Assembly (NCBI GenBank): GCA_021787735.1 | Contig: JAJYLL010000009.1 | Location: 1-64,000, forward strand | Length of the DNA: 64,000 nucleotides | From: Acidobacteriota bacterium | GTDB taxonomy: Bacteria; Acidobacteriota; Terriglobia; UBA7540 | Direction of reading: 5' to 3' | Shown here: positions 47,319 through 57,496 of the stretch, piece by piece | Layout: every line of letters begins with the position of its first letter | Numbering within the stretch: the stretch's first letter is position 1 | Position numbers and translations under genes: made by a program | Notes under the pieces: model-generated | Told to the model about the DNA's origin: nothing | The model's database searches: none | What the model saw: only the letters and a program-made list of their open reading frames with translations

Positions 47319-49205
47319 TCAGAAATCAATCAGGTTCTTGGGTGGAAGCGCCGCGCGAATCGCGTTGAGGATGGCAATCAGATCGATGATTTCCTGCGTG
47401 ATCGCGCCGGCAACCGGCGGCAGATAGCCAGTTGCGGCAAAAAACATCCCGGCGATGCTCACGGCCATCCCGCCGATGGCGCTTTGCAGGGCAATGGCGC
47501 GCATTCGCCTGGCAATATGGAAAAATTCATCGACCCTTTCAAGGGAAGTGTCCATGATCACCGCGCCGGCTGATTCTGTCGTGATGTCGCTCTGATGTCC
47601 GAATGCGATTCCGATAGATGCTGTCATCAGGGCGGGAGCGTCATTGATGCCGTCACCAAGAAAGAGCGTTTTGGCCTCACGGGTCGCCTGACGGACCAGG
47701 CCGACTTTTTCCTCGGGGCTCTGAGAGGCGTAGACCTCTTTCACGCCGACAAGGTCGGCCAGATATCTGACTTCGCTTTCGCGGTCACCGGAAACGAGCA
47801 TCAGCTTGTCAAAGCCGTGCTTCCTGCCCAGGTGTTGAACAAAAGGCTTGCTTTCTTTCCGCGGCGCGTCGTGGAAAACGTAGGTTGCCGCGTAAGCGCC
47901 GTCAAGGATGATTTCGCAAGTCAGCCCGCCTGCCACCTGCGGAAGGACGGACTCGGGTGTTCCGAACTCTTTCAGCAGCGCCGCGCGATTGGCGATGCGA
48001 ATCGACCTGCCATTGACCGTGCCCTCGAGGCCTCGGCCGGGTACTTCTCTTATTTCAGTGGCGTGATGGAGCATCAACCCTGACTCTCGCGCGGCATGCA
48101 GGATGGCCCTGGCAAGAGGGTGCTTGGAATACTGCTCGGCGCTTGCGACCAACCGTAAGACTTCCGTCTGGTCAAGGCCCGGAGCGACGAGTTGCTCGGT
48201 CAGACGTGGAAGGCCGTAGGTGAGCGTCCCCGTCTTGTCAAAGATGACGGTTCGGCAAGTGTCAAGTTGTTCAAGCACCGAGGGGTCCTTCACCACGATG
48301 CCGCGGCGCGCGGCGAGCGAGATGGAGCCGATAATGCTGACCGGGATGGCAATCAGCAGCGGGCAGGGCGTTGCAATCACCAGGACTGCCAAAAAGCGGA
48401 CAGCGTCTCCACTGTAGGCCCATGCCAGCAGCGCAAGCACCACGGCGATGGGAGTATAGTAAGCGCCCAACTGGTCTCCCAGGCGGCGGATGCGGGGGCG
48501 GTTTTCCTGCGCCGTTTTCATTACCGCCATGATCCGCGCGTAACGGGAATCGACGGGAAGTTTTTCCGCCTGGATGGTGAGTGCGGTCTCGCCGTTAATG
48601 GCGCCGGACAACACCCTGGTTCCGGGCGTCTTGGAGATTTCGAAAGGTTCACCGGTCAGGTAAGACTCATCCATGATTCCTTCGCCGGCGATGACCACCC
48701 CGTCAGCCGGGCAGATTTCATGTGGGTAAACCGTGAGCGTATCCCCAACCCTGATTTCGTCGAGCGGAACGTCGGTGATGGCACCGTCGTGTTTGCGGTG
48801 GGCAACGCTCGGCACGCGCTTGGCAAGGGCCTCTAAGACCGACGAGGCGCTGCGGACGGCATAGGCCTCCAGAACGTTACCACCTGAAAGCATCAGGACC
48901 ACCAGCGTGCCGGCAAGATATTCACCCAGAACGACGGAAACCACAATTGAGATGCCGGCCAGCAGGTCGGACCCGAATTCCCGTCGGATGACCTTGAGGC
49001 CCAGTCCGTATACAAGCGGACCGCCGCCCAGGACCAGCGCCGCAAACAAGGGAATGTCGTAAGTGAGTTGTGGCGACTTCAGGATAAATCTCAGAACAAG
49101 ATGGACCGCAATCCCCGCGATGGCAATAAAAGCAATGATGCTTTCAGCTGAGGGCCGCCGTTTGCCCCGACGTTCCGGCGAGTACTTGCATTCTGCGCTT
49201 TCCAC
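47319..49205 (-). CDS. Heavy-metal translocating P1B-type ATPase lacking an N-terminal HMA domain
   Basis: FDKTGTLTYG, TPCPLLIAIPVSI, GDGINDAPALMTASIGIAFG. Confidence 0.92.
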   Translation of the reverse strand: MESAECKYSPERRGKRRPSAESIIAFIAIAGIAVHLVLRFILKSPQLTYDIPLFAALVLGGGPLVYGLGLKVIRREFGSDLLAGISIVVSVVLGEYLAGTLVVLMLSGGNVLEAYAVRSASSVLEALAKRVPSVAHRKHDGAITDVPLDEIRVGDTLTVYPHEICPADGVVIAGEGIMDESYLTGEPFEISKTPGTRVLSGAINGETALTIQAEKLPVDSRYARIMAVMKTAQENRPRIRRLGDQLGAYYTPIAVVLALLAWAYSGDAVRFLAVLVIATPCPLLIAIPVSIIGSISLAARRGIVVKDPSVLEQLDTCRTVIFDKTGTLTYGLPRLTEQLVAPGLDQTEVLRLVASAEQYSKHPLARAILHAARESGLMLHHATEIREVPGRGLEGTVNGRSIRIANRAALLKEFGTPESVLPQVAGGLTCEIILDGAYAATYVFHDAPRKESKPFVQHLGRKHGFDKLMLVSGDRESEVRYLADLVGVKEVYASQSPEEKVGLVRQATREAKTLFLGDGINDAPALMTASIGIAFGHQSDITTESAGAVIMDTSLERVDEFFHIARRMRAIALQSAIGGMAVSIAGMFFAATGYLPPVAGAITQEIIDLIAILNAIRAALPPKNLIDF

Positions 49206-49513
49206 TTTGCTCTCTAGCCTTCCTGGTTGAATAACCCAATCACAGATTCTAATCGTTCGACTCCCCGTTTGCAGCGGGGTGACAGAGTGCGAAACGCCTC
49301 GGAATGATATTTCGCCGGTTTGGAACTTTTTATGGCGACATCTGTTAATTATTTTACATCTAAGAAAATAGAGAAGTTGAGAGGAGGCTTTCCTTGACCT
49401 GCGGGGTGGCGTAAAATAGAATGAATGATTTTGCCCTTAGGAGCCTCCCTGCCTGATGCGGCTAGGGACCAAAGGCAGGATCGTGAATGCGGGAATGGCA
49501 GACGAGGAAGTAG

Positions 49514-50875
49514 ATGTTCGAGGCCCTTCAAGATAAGTTTCAGCAGGCGTTTAAGAACCTTCGGGGATACGGAACGCTGACTCCGGAGGCCATTGACGAG
49601 GCGTTGCGTGAGGTTCGCATGGCCTTGCTCGAGGCCGACGTTAACTTCAACGTGGTCAAGGCGCTGCTCGAAAGAGTGCGGGTCCGCGCCATGGGCGAGC
49701 AGGTTGGCGCGGAGTTTACGCCGGCGCAGGAAGTGGTACGCATCGTCCGGGACGAACTGGTGGAGATTCTTGGACATGACGCCTCTCTGCTGACCTTTTC
49801 AAAAGAATATCCCACCGTGCTGCTCATGGTGGGGCTGCAGGGGTCCGGCAAGACCACGACTTCCGGAAAGCTTGCCCTCTGGCTGAGCAAGAAAAAGAAG
49901 CGTCCCATGCTGGTTTCGTGCGACGTTTACCGCCCGGCGGCGCGGGAACAATTGGCGGTGATTGCCAAAGCGATTGGCATCCCGTGTTTTGCGGGTGACG
50001 GAATTGATTCGCCGGTTGAGCTGGCCCTGGCGGCAAAGAAAGACGCTGCCGACCGCGGGCACGACGTCCTGATTGTGGATACGGCCGGCCGGTTGCACAT
50101 TGACGAACCGCTGATGAAGGAAGTCGCGGAACTGCGCGCAACCTTGCGACCGAGCGAGGTCCTGCTGGTTGCCGACGGCATGGTCGGCCAGGATGCCGTG
50201 AAGAGCGCCCAGGAGTTTCATGAGCGGCTTGGTGCTACGGGCGTCATCCTGACCAAGCTCGATGGTGACGCACGGGGCGGTGCAGCGCTCAGCATTCGGC
50301 ACGTGACGGGCCAGCCGATCAAGTTCATCGGAGTTGGTGAAAAGTACGATGCCCTGGACGTTTTTTACCCGGACCGCATTGTTTCGCGCATTCTGGGCAT
50401 GGGCGACATCATGTCGCTGATTGAGAAAGCGGAAGAGAAGATTGATAAGCAGAAGGCTCTGGAAGTCCACCAGAAGCTGCAATCCGATTCTTTTACGCTC
50501 TCGGACTTTCGCGATCAGTTGGCACAAATGCGCTCACTGGGGCCGCTGGACCAGATGCTGGGCATGCTGCCGAAAGTGGGCATGCTGAAGAACGTGGGCA
50601 AGGTCCAGGTGGATGAGAAGGAATTGATCAGGATCGAGGCGATCATCAACTCCATGACGGAGAAGGAACGCCGCCGCCACGACATCATCAACGGCAAGCG
50701 CAGAAAGCGGATCGCGCGCGGCAGTGGAACCAGCGTCCAGCAGGTGAACCAGGTCCTCAAACAATATGTTCAGATGCGGAAGATGATGAAGACCATGAGC
50801 GCGGGCCTGCTGGGAAAACAGTTGAGCCGCTTGAAGATGCCGGCTGGGCTGGGGGGGCTGGATCCTAAAGCATGA
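49514..50875 (+). CDS. ffh: Signal recognition particle protein
   Basis: GLQGSGKTTTSGKLA, DVYRPAAREQL, DTAGRLHID, TKLDGDARGGAALS, Met-rich C-terminal M domain. Confidence 0.97.
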   Translation: MFEALQDKFQQAFKNLRGYGTLTPEAIDEALREVRMALLEADVNFNVVKALLERVRVRAMGEQVGAEFTPAQEVVRIVRDELVEILGHDASLLTFSKEYPTVLLMVGLQGSGKTTTSGKLALWLSKKKKRPMLVSCDVYRPAAREQLAVIAKAIGIPCFAGDGIDSPVELALAAKKDAADRGHDVLIVDTAGRLHIDEPLMKEVAELRATLRPSEVLLVADGMVGQDAVKSAQEFHERLGATGVILTKLDGDARGGAALSIRHVTGQPIKFIGVGEKYDALDVFYPDRIVSRILGMGDIMSLIEKAEEKIDKQKALEVHQKLQSDSFTLSDFRDQLAQMRSLGPLDQMLGMLPKVGMLKNVGKVQVDEKELIRIEAIINSMTEKERRRHDIINGKRRKRIARGSGTSVQQVNQVLKQYVQMRKMMKTMSAGLLGKQLSRLKMPAGLGGLDPKA

Positions 50876-50999
50876 GGTTGCAGTTCCAGAAAGTAATAGG
50901 CGATTTGGAACAAAGTTTTGTTATTGTTATTAAATAGAAGGGGATGGCAAAGGCGATTGTCGCCTGGCCCCCACACAATTTGAGTTTCAGGGAGGACGA

Positions 51000-51239
51000 T
51001 TGTTAAGAATACGGCTGGCTCGGACAGGAGCTAACAAAAAACCGAGTTACAGAGTTGTGGTGATCGAGCAGGATCGGCCACGTGACGGTGGGTTTGTGGA
51101 GATTGTCGGGCATTATAACCCGCGGAGGAAACCTGTAGAGTTGGTGTTGAATCGAGACCGCGTGGATTACTGGCTGGGTAAAGGCGCACAGCCGTCCGAG
51201 ACAGTACGGAGCCTTCTCAAGAAGTCGGCAACTGCCTAG
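51000..51239 (+). CDS. rpsP: 30S ribosomal protein S16 (TTG start)
   Basis: LRIRLARTGANKKPSYRVVVIEQDRPRDGGFVEIVGHYNPRRKP. Confidence 0.96.
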   Translation: MLRIRLARTGANKKPSYRVVVIEQDRPRDGGFVEIVGHYNPRRKPVELVLNRDRVDYWLGKGAQPSETVRSLLKKSATA

Positions 51240-51349
51240 GCAGGAGCTCCGTCGGTTTCGCCTCACCGTGCTCAGGGTCCACCATTTGGGTTTCCCATGT
51301 ACGCTTTCTTCAGAGCTAGAGCTAAACTCAGTTCGGCAGGAGGGACCAA

Positions 51350-51586
51350 GTGGAAATCAAGAATCTCATCGAGGCGATTGCTAAAGCGCTTGTGGATAAT
51401 CCCGACCAGGTTACTGTCCGGCCGGTGGAAGGAGAGCAGATCACGGTTCTGGAGCTTCGAGTCCATCCCTCAGACCTTGGGAAGGTAATCGGTAAGCAGG
51501 GAAGAACTGCCCGGTCGATTCGAACTATCCTCGGGGCTGCCGGGATGAAACTCAAGAAGCGTTTCACGCTCGAAATACTGGAGTAG
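51350..51586 (+). CDS. KH-domain RNA-binding protein (KhpA-like)
   Basis: [34 protein letters not shown]; conserved rpsP-KH-rimM-trmD context. Confidence 0.92.
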   Translation: MEIKNLIEAIAKALVDNPDQVTVRPVEGEQITVLELRVHPSDLGKVIGKQGRTARSIRTILGAAGMKLKKRFTLEILE

Positions 51587-51587
51587 G

Positions 51588-52220
51588 GTGAGTATCGGCG
51601 CTTCTGGCAACCAGCGGGACGGGATGAGCGGCTCGGCTTCGCGCCGGCAAACGGAGCGAGGGGCAAGGACAACCGTTGCAAACGATGAAATGCATGGTTT
51701 CATTGCCATCGCACAGGTGGTACGCCCACAGGGACGCAAAGGGGAAGTGTTGGCGGAAATTCTCACCGACTTTCCCGCGCGCTTCCAAGCTTTACAACAG
51801 GCGTTTCTCGACGATCCCGGCAAAGCTCCCCGTGCTGTAACCGTGGAGAACACTTGGCTGCACAAGGGAAGAGTGGTTCTGAAGTTTGCTGGAATCGGCT
51901 CCATTAATGAAGCCGAAACGCTGCGCGGGCGCTACGTCCTGGTTCCGGAGGAAGAGAAAGTCGCACTTGCCGCCCACCAGTACTACTTGTGGGAACTAGA
52001 AGGCTGCCAGGTCGTTGCGGAACGGGATGGAGCGAGGACTCCCCTGGGAACAGTGACCGAAATCGAGCGTACCGCTGGCGGAGAACTGCTGCACGTTTCG
52101 GATGGCTCCCGGGAAGTTCTGGTTCCCTTTGCCCAGGCGATCTGTAAGGTGATCGATCCTGAGGCCGGGCTGATTGTTATCGATCCCCCGGAAGACCTTC
52201 TCGATCTGAATCGGGAGTAA
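51588..52220 (+). CDS. rimM: Ribosome maturation factor RimM (start uncertain)
   Basis: IAIAQVVRPQGRKGEVLAEILTDFPARF; YYLWELEGCQVV; GGELLHVSDGSREVLVPFAQAICKVIDPEAGLIVIDPPEDLLDL. Confidence 0.92.
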   Translation: MSIGASGNQRDGMSGSASRRQTERGARTTVANDEMHGFIAIAQVVRPQGRKGEVLAEILTDFPARFQALQQAFLDDPGKAPRAVTVENTWLHKGRVVLKFAGIGSINEAETLRGRYVLVPEEEKVALAAHQYYLWELEGCQVVAERDGARTPLGTVTEIERTAGGELLHVSDGSREVLVPFAQAICKVIDPEAGLIVIDPPEDLLDLNRE

Positions 52221-52266
52221 GGAGCGCCGTCATTGGGCGGATGAATCGTTGGAAGCCCCCAAGCCG

Positions 52267-53055
52267 ATGCAATTTGATGTCGTTACTATTTTCCCGGATT
52301 TTTTCGGGAGCATTCTGGTTCACGGAATGTTGAAACGGGCCGTGGCCGGCGGGCAACTGGCCGTCCGGCTGCACGACCTTCGGGACTTTTCGGAAGACCG
52401 GCACCGGACAGTGGACGACCGCCCGTTCGGCGGCGGGCCGGGGATGGTTTTTAAGCCCGAGCCCATTTTTCGCGCGGTAGAAGCGATCAGGGCGGAGGCG
52501 GCGGACGTTCCGGTGATTCTCCTGTCGCCGCAGGGCCGCTTGTTGCGGCAGCCGGTTGTGGAAGAACTCTCGCAGCGCTCGCGCATCGTGCTCATTTGCG
52601 GGCGCTACGAAGGCATGGATGAGCGCGTTGCGGAATCGCTGGCAACCGATGAGCTCTCCATCGGAGATTATGTTTTAAGCGGCGGAGAAATTGGCGCTGC
52701 CGTTGTCATCGAATGCGTCACCCGGCTGATTCCGGGCGTGCTTGGCAACGAGGAGTCTATCGTGCAGGACTCGTTCGGCGGGGAAGAATTTTCCGGAGAG
52801 CCATCGGGCCGCCGGCTGCTCGATTGGCCGCATTACACAAGGCCCGCTGAGTTCAGAGGAATGCGCGTCCCGGAAGTTCTGCTTTCCGGCGATCACGGCG
52901 AAATCCGCCGCTGGCGCCGCCGAAAGGCGCTTGAAAAGACTTTTCGGAAGAGGCCGGAATTGCTGGCCGACCTTCCGCTTGACGACGAGGACCGGCAGGT
53001 TCTCGAGGAATTGAAGCAGGCATCATGGCTGCCCGTTTCGCCGCAGCAAGGCTGA
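52267..53055 (+). CDS. trmD: tRNA (guanine-N1)-methyltransferase
   Basis: MQFDVVTIFPDFFGSI, HDLRDFSEDRHRTVDDRPFGGGPGMV, LICGRYEGMDERV, IGDYVLSGGE. Confidence 0.97.
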   Translation: MQFDVVTIFPDFFGSILVHGMLKRAVAGGQLAVRLHDLRDFSEDRHRTVDDRPFGGGPGMVFKPEPIFRAVEAIRAEAADVPVILLSPQGRLLRQPVVEELSQRSRIVLICGRYEGMDERVAESLATDELSIGDYVLSGGEIGAAVVIECVTRLIPGVLGNEESIVQDSFGGEEFSGEPSGRRLLDWPHYTRPAEFRGMRVPEVLLSGDHGEIRRWRRRKALEKTFRKRPELLADLPLDDEDRQVLEELKQASWLPVSPQQG

Positions 53056-53136
53056 AGTCAGTTTCCGGCAGCCGTGGCCGGGATTTTGTGAGAAAGATTC
53101 ACACCAATTTTTATCTGAAGATGGAGCGTTAGGACA

Positions 53137-53493
53137 ATGAGCATCGTTGCAAAAATCGAACAGGAACAACTGAAGAATGACATCCCGCACTTTCATGCGG
53201 GAGACACCGTGCGAGTGCACGTGAAGATCAAGGAAGGCGACAAAGAGCGCATCCAGGTGTTTGAAGGCACCGTGATGGGGCAGCACCGCGCTCAGAACCA
53301 CTCCACCTTCACCGTTCGCAAGATTTCTTTCGGCCACGGTGTCGAGCGAATTTTCCCCCTGCACTCGCCCGTTATTAACAAGATCGAGCGAGTCCGGGTG
53401 GGGCGTGTTCGTCGTGCCAAGCTGGGCTATCTGCGTTCACGCCGCGGCAAGGCTGCGCGTATTCGCGAGGCCCGTTCGGAGCGGGAAGGTTAG
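53137..53493 (+). CDS. rplS: 50S ribosomal protein L19
   Basis: [54 protein letters not shown]. Confidence 0.97.
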   Translation: MSIVAKIEQEQLKNDIPHFHAGDTVRVHVKIKEGDKERIQVFEGTVMGQHRAQNHSTFTVRKISFGHGVERIFPLHSPVINKIERVRVGRVRRAKLGYLRSRRGKAARIREARSEREG

Positions 53494-53572
53494 TCGGCGG
53501 CCCCACCCGGCTAGTGGCAATCGGCGGCCTTTCCGACCGCCATTTTGGGGCGGAACTCCTGGTTGTTATCCC

Positions 53573-54247
53573 ATGCCGCGACTGTGCACACCGAAAGGCC
53601 TGGAATGCTCCTCGCGGCTGGAGTCTTGCCTCGTTCGCCGGGGATTAAAACTTGTAGCAGGTACTGATGAGGCCGGGCGGGGTTCACTGCTCGGCCCTCT
53701 TTATGTGGCGGCCGTGATCCTTGATGCCGCACGGCCTATTCATGGCCTGAACGATTCCAAGAAACTCTCCTCGCAGGCGCGCACCCGTTTCTCCGCTGAA
53801 ATACGCGATAAAGCCCTTGCTTATCAGGTGATAGCCGTTCCCGCAAAAGAAGTTGACTACCTGAATGTGTATGAGGCCACGCGGCAGGCGATGATCCGTG
53901 CCGTGCTGGCTCTCGATCCCTTGCCGGAGTTTGTGCTGGCGGACGCGATGCCCTTGCAGAACGGTCGCAAGCCGGGCTTTTCCCTTCCTTACTGGCCGCT
54001 GATCCATGGTGACGCGCGCTCGGTTTCGATTGCGGCCGCCTCAATCCTGGCCAAAGTTGCCCGGGATGAACATCTGGACCAGCTTGACCGGCAATATCCG
54101 CAGTATGGCTTGGCGCAGAACAAAGGCTATGGAACGCGGAACCATCTGGAAGCCCTGGCCCGCTATGGCCCCTGCGCTGAACACCGCCGCACCTACCAAC
54201 CCGTGAAGGACATGCTTTCTCCCGGCCTGCCGTTTGGCCCTGCCTGA
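53573..54247 (+). CDS. rnhB: Ribonuclease HII
   Basis: LVAGTDEAGRGSLLGPLYVAAVIL, GLNDSKKLSSQARTRF, KVARDEHLDQLDRQYPQYGLAQNKGYGTRNHLEAL. Confidence 0.95.
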   Translation: MPRLCTPKGLECSSRLESCLVRRGLKLVAGTDEAGRGSLLGPLYVAAVILDAARPIHGLNDSKKLSSQARTRFSAEIRDKALAYQVIAVPAKEVDYLNVYEATRQAMIRAVLALDPLPEFVLADAMPLQNGRKPGFSLPYWPLIHGDARSVSIAAASILAKVARDEHLDQLDRQYPQYGLAQNKGYGTRNHLEALARYGPCAEHRRTYQPVKDMLSPGLPFGPA

Positions 54248-54327
54248 TTGATCCTTGTCCTCTGCCTTCCTGTGCCCCGCCGGTGTTATACTCTTCTAAC
54301 CAACCCTAATTTTCCGAGGTGATTTGA

Positions 54328-55605
54328 GTGGCACGATTGCTGATTCGAAATGGACGTGTAATTTCGCCCGCGGACGAGCTGGACGGCCAACTTGACCTGC
54401 TGATCGAGGACGGCGAGATTCGCGAAATCGCGCCGAAGCTTTCCGGCCATGCCTACGAAACCCTCGATGCCGGCGGACAGATTGTCGCGCCGGGCTTTGT
54501 GGATATTCATGTCCATTTGCGCGAGCCAGGCGGAGAGGTTTCAGAAACGCTGGAAACCGGGCTTCGCGCTGCTGTGGCGGGCGGCTTTACCTCCGTGTGC
54601 CCCATGCCGAACACTCGACCCGTGAATGACAACCCGGAGCTGACGAGCTGGCTTGTTCGCCGATCAGAAGAATTGAAACTGGCCCGAGTTTTTCCCATTG
54701 CCGCCGTCACGATGGGAAGCCAGGGAGAAACGCTGACGGACTTCGCGGCGCTCGTGGCTGCGGGCGCCGTGGGATTTTCAGACGACGGAAGGCCCGTAAA
54801 AACAGAATCGCTGATGAAAGAAGCCCTCAAAAAAGCGAAAGACCTTGGGGTGCCGATTATCGACCACTGCGAGGTGCCGGAACTGAGTGCGGGCGGGATC
54901 ATCAACGAAGGCGTCTACTCCAAAGCCCTGGGCCTGCGCGGCATCCCGAACAGTGCTGAAGACGACTGTATTGCGCGGGACATCAGGATTGCTGCGGCCA
55001 CTGGTGGGCGACTGCACGTGGCGCACCTGTCAACCGTGGGCGGCGTCCAGATGGTGCGTGAAGCGAAAAGCCGGGGATTGCAGGTGACGTGCGAGGTCAC
55101 GCCACACCACTTTAGCCTGACTGACGACGCCGTCCGGCGCTACGGTACCCATGCCAAGATGAATCCTCCACTTCGCAAGACTGCCGATGTTGAGGCCGTG
55201 GTGGCGGGCATTCAGGATGGCGTTGTGGATGCAATCGTCACGGACCACGCGCCTCACGCGGCGGAATTGAAATCGCGGCCCATCGCAGAAGCGCCCTTCG
55301 GAGTGATCGGCCTTGAAACCTCACTGGCGCTTGGCCTCAAACAATTGGTCCACTCAGGAAAAATCACGCTCAGCCAGTTGATCGCGCTGATGACTTCGAA
55401 ACCCGCGCGCATCATCAACAAGCCAGTTGGCCGCATCCAGGTGGGAGGCGTTGCGGACCTGACCCTGCTTGACCCGGACCTCGAGTGGACTTATCGCGCC
55501 GCCGATGGCTACTCCAAGAGCCACAATTCACCGTTTGACGGTTGGGAGTTTCGGGGCGCCGTTACGGCCACGATTGTCGGGGGGCGGACCGTTTTTCGGC
55601 GATGA
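54328..55605 (+). CDS. pyrC: Dihydroorotase
   Basis: PGFVDIHVHLREPGGEVSETLETGLRAAVAGGFTSVCPMPNTRP; VTDHAPHAAELK; GTG start. Confidence 0.96.
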   Translation: MARLLIRNGRVISPADELDGQLDLLIEDGEIREIAPKLSGHAYETLDAGGQIVAPGFVDIHVHLREPGGEVSETLETGLRAAVAGGFTSVCPMPNTRPVNDNPELTSWLVRRSEELKLARVFPIAAVTMGSQGETLTDFAALVAAGAVGFSDDGRPVKTESLMKEALKKAKDLGVPIIDHCEVPELSAGGIINEGVYSKALGLRGIPNSAEDDCIARDIRIAAATGGRLHVAHLSTVGGVQMVREAKSRGLQVTCEVTPHHFSLTDDAVRRYGTHAKMNPPLRKTADVEAVVAGIQDGVVDAIVTDHAPHAAELKSRPIAEAPFGVIGLETSLALGLKQLVHSGKITLSQLIALMTSKPARIINKPVGRIQVGGVADLTLLDPDLEWTYRAADGYSKSHNSPFDGWEFRGAVTATIVGGRTVFRR

Positions 55606-55782
55606 GCAGCGACGGCTACCCTTGTTGCCACCTTCCGCTTGACTTTCTCCACTTCGCGTCCTAACGTACTCCTGCCGGCTGAATTTGCCAGCCGGGACTT
55701 GCACGAACCCCATCACAGACGGGACCCAGCCCTTTGGGCACGATCGGCTGTTGCGGGACTGAACCCGTCGAGGCAGGTTGAC

Positions 55783-56874
55783 ATGCCCGCACCGCTCTCT
55801 GCGATCGACGCGATCTCGCCCGCATTTGACCGGACAAAGCGGGAACTTTTCAAGCCCTTCCGGATCGGCTTTTGGCTGCGAATGGCGCTGGTTGCGCTGG
55901 CTACCGGCGAGTTTTACGGCGGGGGCGGCTGGGGCGGAGTGCACTTCAATCTGCCGTCTTCGAGGCGACTGTTGGCGCTCCAGACCGGGATGGCAATGCC
56001 TCCCGTTGAGGTCCTTAAGCACTACCTTCCATTGCTTGCTCTTCTCGTGCCGCTTGTGTTCGTCCTCATCTTTTTGTGGATCTACATTTCGAGCGTTTTC
56101 CGCTTTGTTCTCTTTGACTCGGTCTTGACAGACCGTTGCGTCATCAAGGAGCAATGGAGCAGGTGGCGCTCACAAGGATTGAGCTTCTTTCTCTGGAGGA
56201 TTTGTTTCGGGCTGGGTGTGATGTTGTCCTTCGGGATACTGGGCGGAGCCGGCTTCCTGGCCGTTTTTACAAGTGGCGCCCTCAAGAACCCGCGCCAGCA
56301 CGTAATGTTCCTGGTCCTGGGCGGCATTGTCGCCGTCCTGGTGCTGCTCGCCTTCGTCATCGCGGCGGCCCTGATTGCGGTGTTTGCCAGGGATTTTGTG
56401 GTGCCGGTGATGGCGCTCGAAAATGTGGGAGTTGTTGAAGGGTGGCGGCGGGTGATCCCCATGCTGGCCGCTGAGAAGAAAGCCTACGCCGGATATGTTC
56501 TTATGAAAATTGTCCTTGTGGTGGGCAGCACCATCCTTTTCGGCATTGTTACCGTGGTTGCAGTCTTCTTGCTCTTTCTCCCGCTGTCGCTCGCCGGCGT
56601 CGCTCTCTACTTTTTTGCCAAGTCAGAGGGGCTACTGTGGAGTTTTCCTGCGGTTGCTGTTGCAGTGATTCTTGGGGCGGCTGCGCTGGCGGCAATTCTT
56701 TATGTGATCGCCTTCATTTCGGCTCCGGCCATGGTGTTCTTCCAGGCTTACGTGATCGACTTCCTGGGGTCGCGGTACGCAGCGTTGGGCGACAGAATTT
56801 CTCCGCCGCTAGTGCCGCCCACGCCGGCCGTGCCACCGTCTTTCCCGGACACCGGCGTTTTGCCGGCCGGTTAG
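55783..56874 (+). CDS. Multi-pass membrane protein of unknown function
   Basis: Repeated hydrophobic TM segments; N-terminus MPAPLSAIDAISPAFDRTKRELFKPFRIGFWLRMALVA. Confidence 0.78.
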   Translation: MPAPLSAIDAISPAFDRTKRELFKPFRIGFWLRMALVALATGEFYGGGGWGGVHFNLPSSRRLLALQTGMAMPPVEVLKHYLPLLALLVPLVFVLIFLWIYISSVFRFVLFDSVLTDRCVIKEQWSRWRSQGLSFFLWRICFGLGVMLSFGILGGAGFLAVFTSGALKNPRQHVMFLVLGGIVAVLVLLAFVIAAALIAVFARDFVVPVMALENVGVVEGWRRVIPMLAAEKKAYAGYVLMKIVLVVGSTILFGIVTVVAVFLLFLPLSLAGVALYFFAKSEGLLWSFPAVAVAVILGAAALAAILYVIAFISAPAMVFFQAYVIDFLGSRYAALGDRISPPLVPPTPAVPPSFPDTGVLPAG

Positions 56875-57467
56875 GTTAACTTCGTTGGCTTTGGAGTTCC
56901 GGGGCGGCTGCCGGGTTTCACTGCAGGCTTGCCTTCCTTGCAAAGCGGGCAAATATCGGGGTCGTAGGTTTTTACATCCAGCGTAACGAGCGCGGCTTTG
57001 GGAACGGTGAACTCAGTCTTGCCGCCGCTGCGATCAACGAGCGCACCGACTCCGACCACCTTTCCTCCGGCATCTTCGATGCATTCGATGGTCTCGCGGG
57101 TGGATTTCCCCGTGGTGATCACGTCTTCTACCACCAGCACCGGCTCGCCTTCTTCCAGGCGAAAGCCGCGGCGCAGGGTCATCTTGCCGTCCTGGCGTTC
57201 AGTGAACATTGCCCGAACACCCAGCGCGCGGGCAACTTCATGCGCTACGATCACACCGCCCAGCGCCGGCCCAACCACGGTCTTTGCTCCCAGTTCGACC
57301 AGCTTGGGTGCCAACGCAACACACAACTGCTCTGCCACCCGGGGTTGCTGCAATACCAGAGCGCACTGAATGTAGCGGTCACTGTGCAGGCCGGACGAGA
57401 GGATGAAGTGGCCTTCCAGCAGCGCGGAGTACTCTCGGAAAATGTTGAGAACTTCGGTTTCAGTCAT
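56871..57467 (-). CDS. pyrE: Orotate phosphoribosyltransferase
   Basis: GHFILSSGLHSDRYIQCALVLQQP, PRPP loop PVLVVEDVITTGKSTRETIECIEDAGG. Confidence 0.95.
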   Translation of the reverse strand: MTETEVLNIFREYSALLEGHFILSSGLHSDRYIQCALVLQQPRVAEQLCVALAPKLVELGAKTVVGPALGGVIVAHEVARALGVRAMFTERQDGKMTLRRGFRLEEGEPVLVVEDVITTGKSTRETIECIEDAGGKVVGVGALVDRSGGKTEFTVPKAALVTLDVKTYDPDICPLCKEGKPAVKPGSRPGTPKPTKLT

Positions 57468-57496
57468 GGATTGTCCTATTCAGAATGTGGAATATG

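Noticed and set aside
47595-48836. Plus-strand ORFs (162 and 214 aa) opposite the P-type ATPase
   Set aside because: Composition typical of reverse-complement shadows
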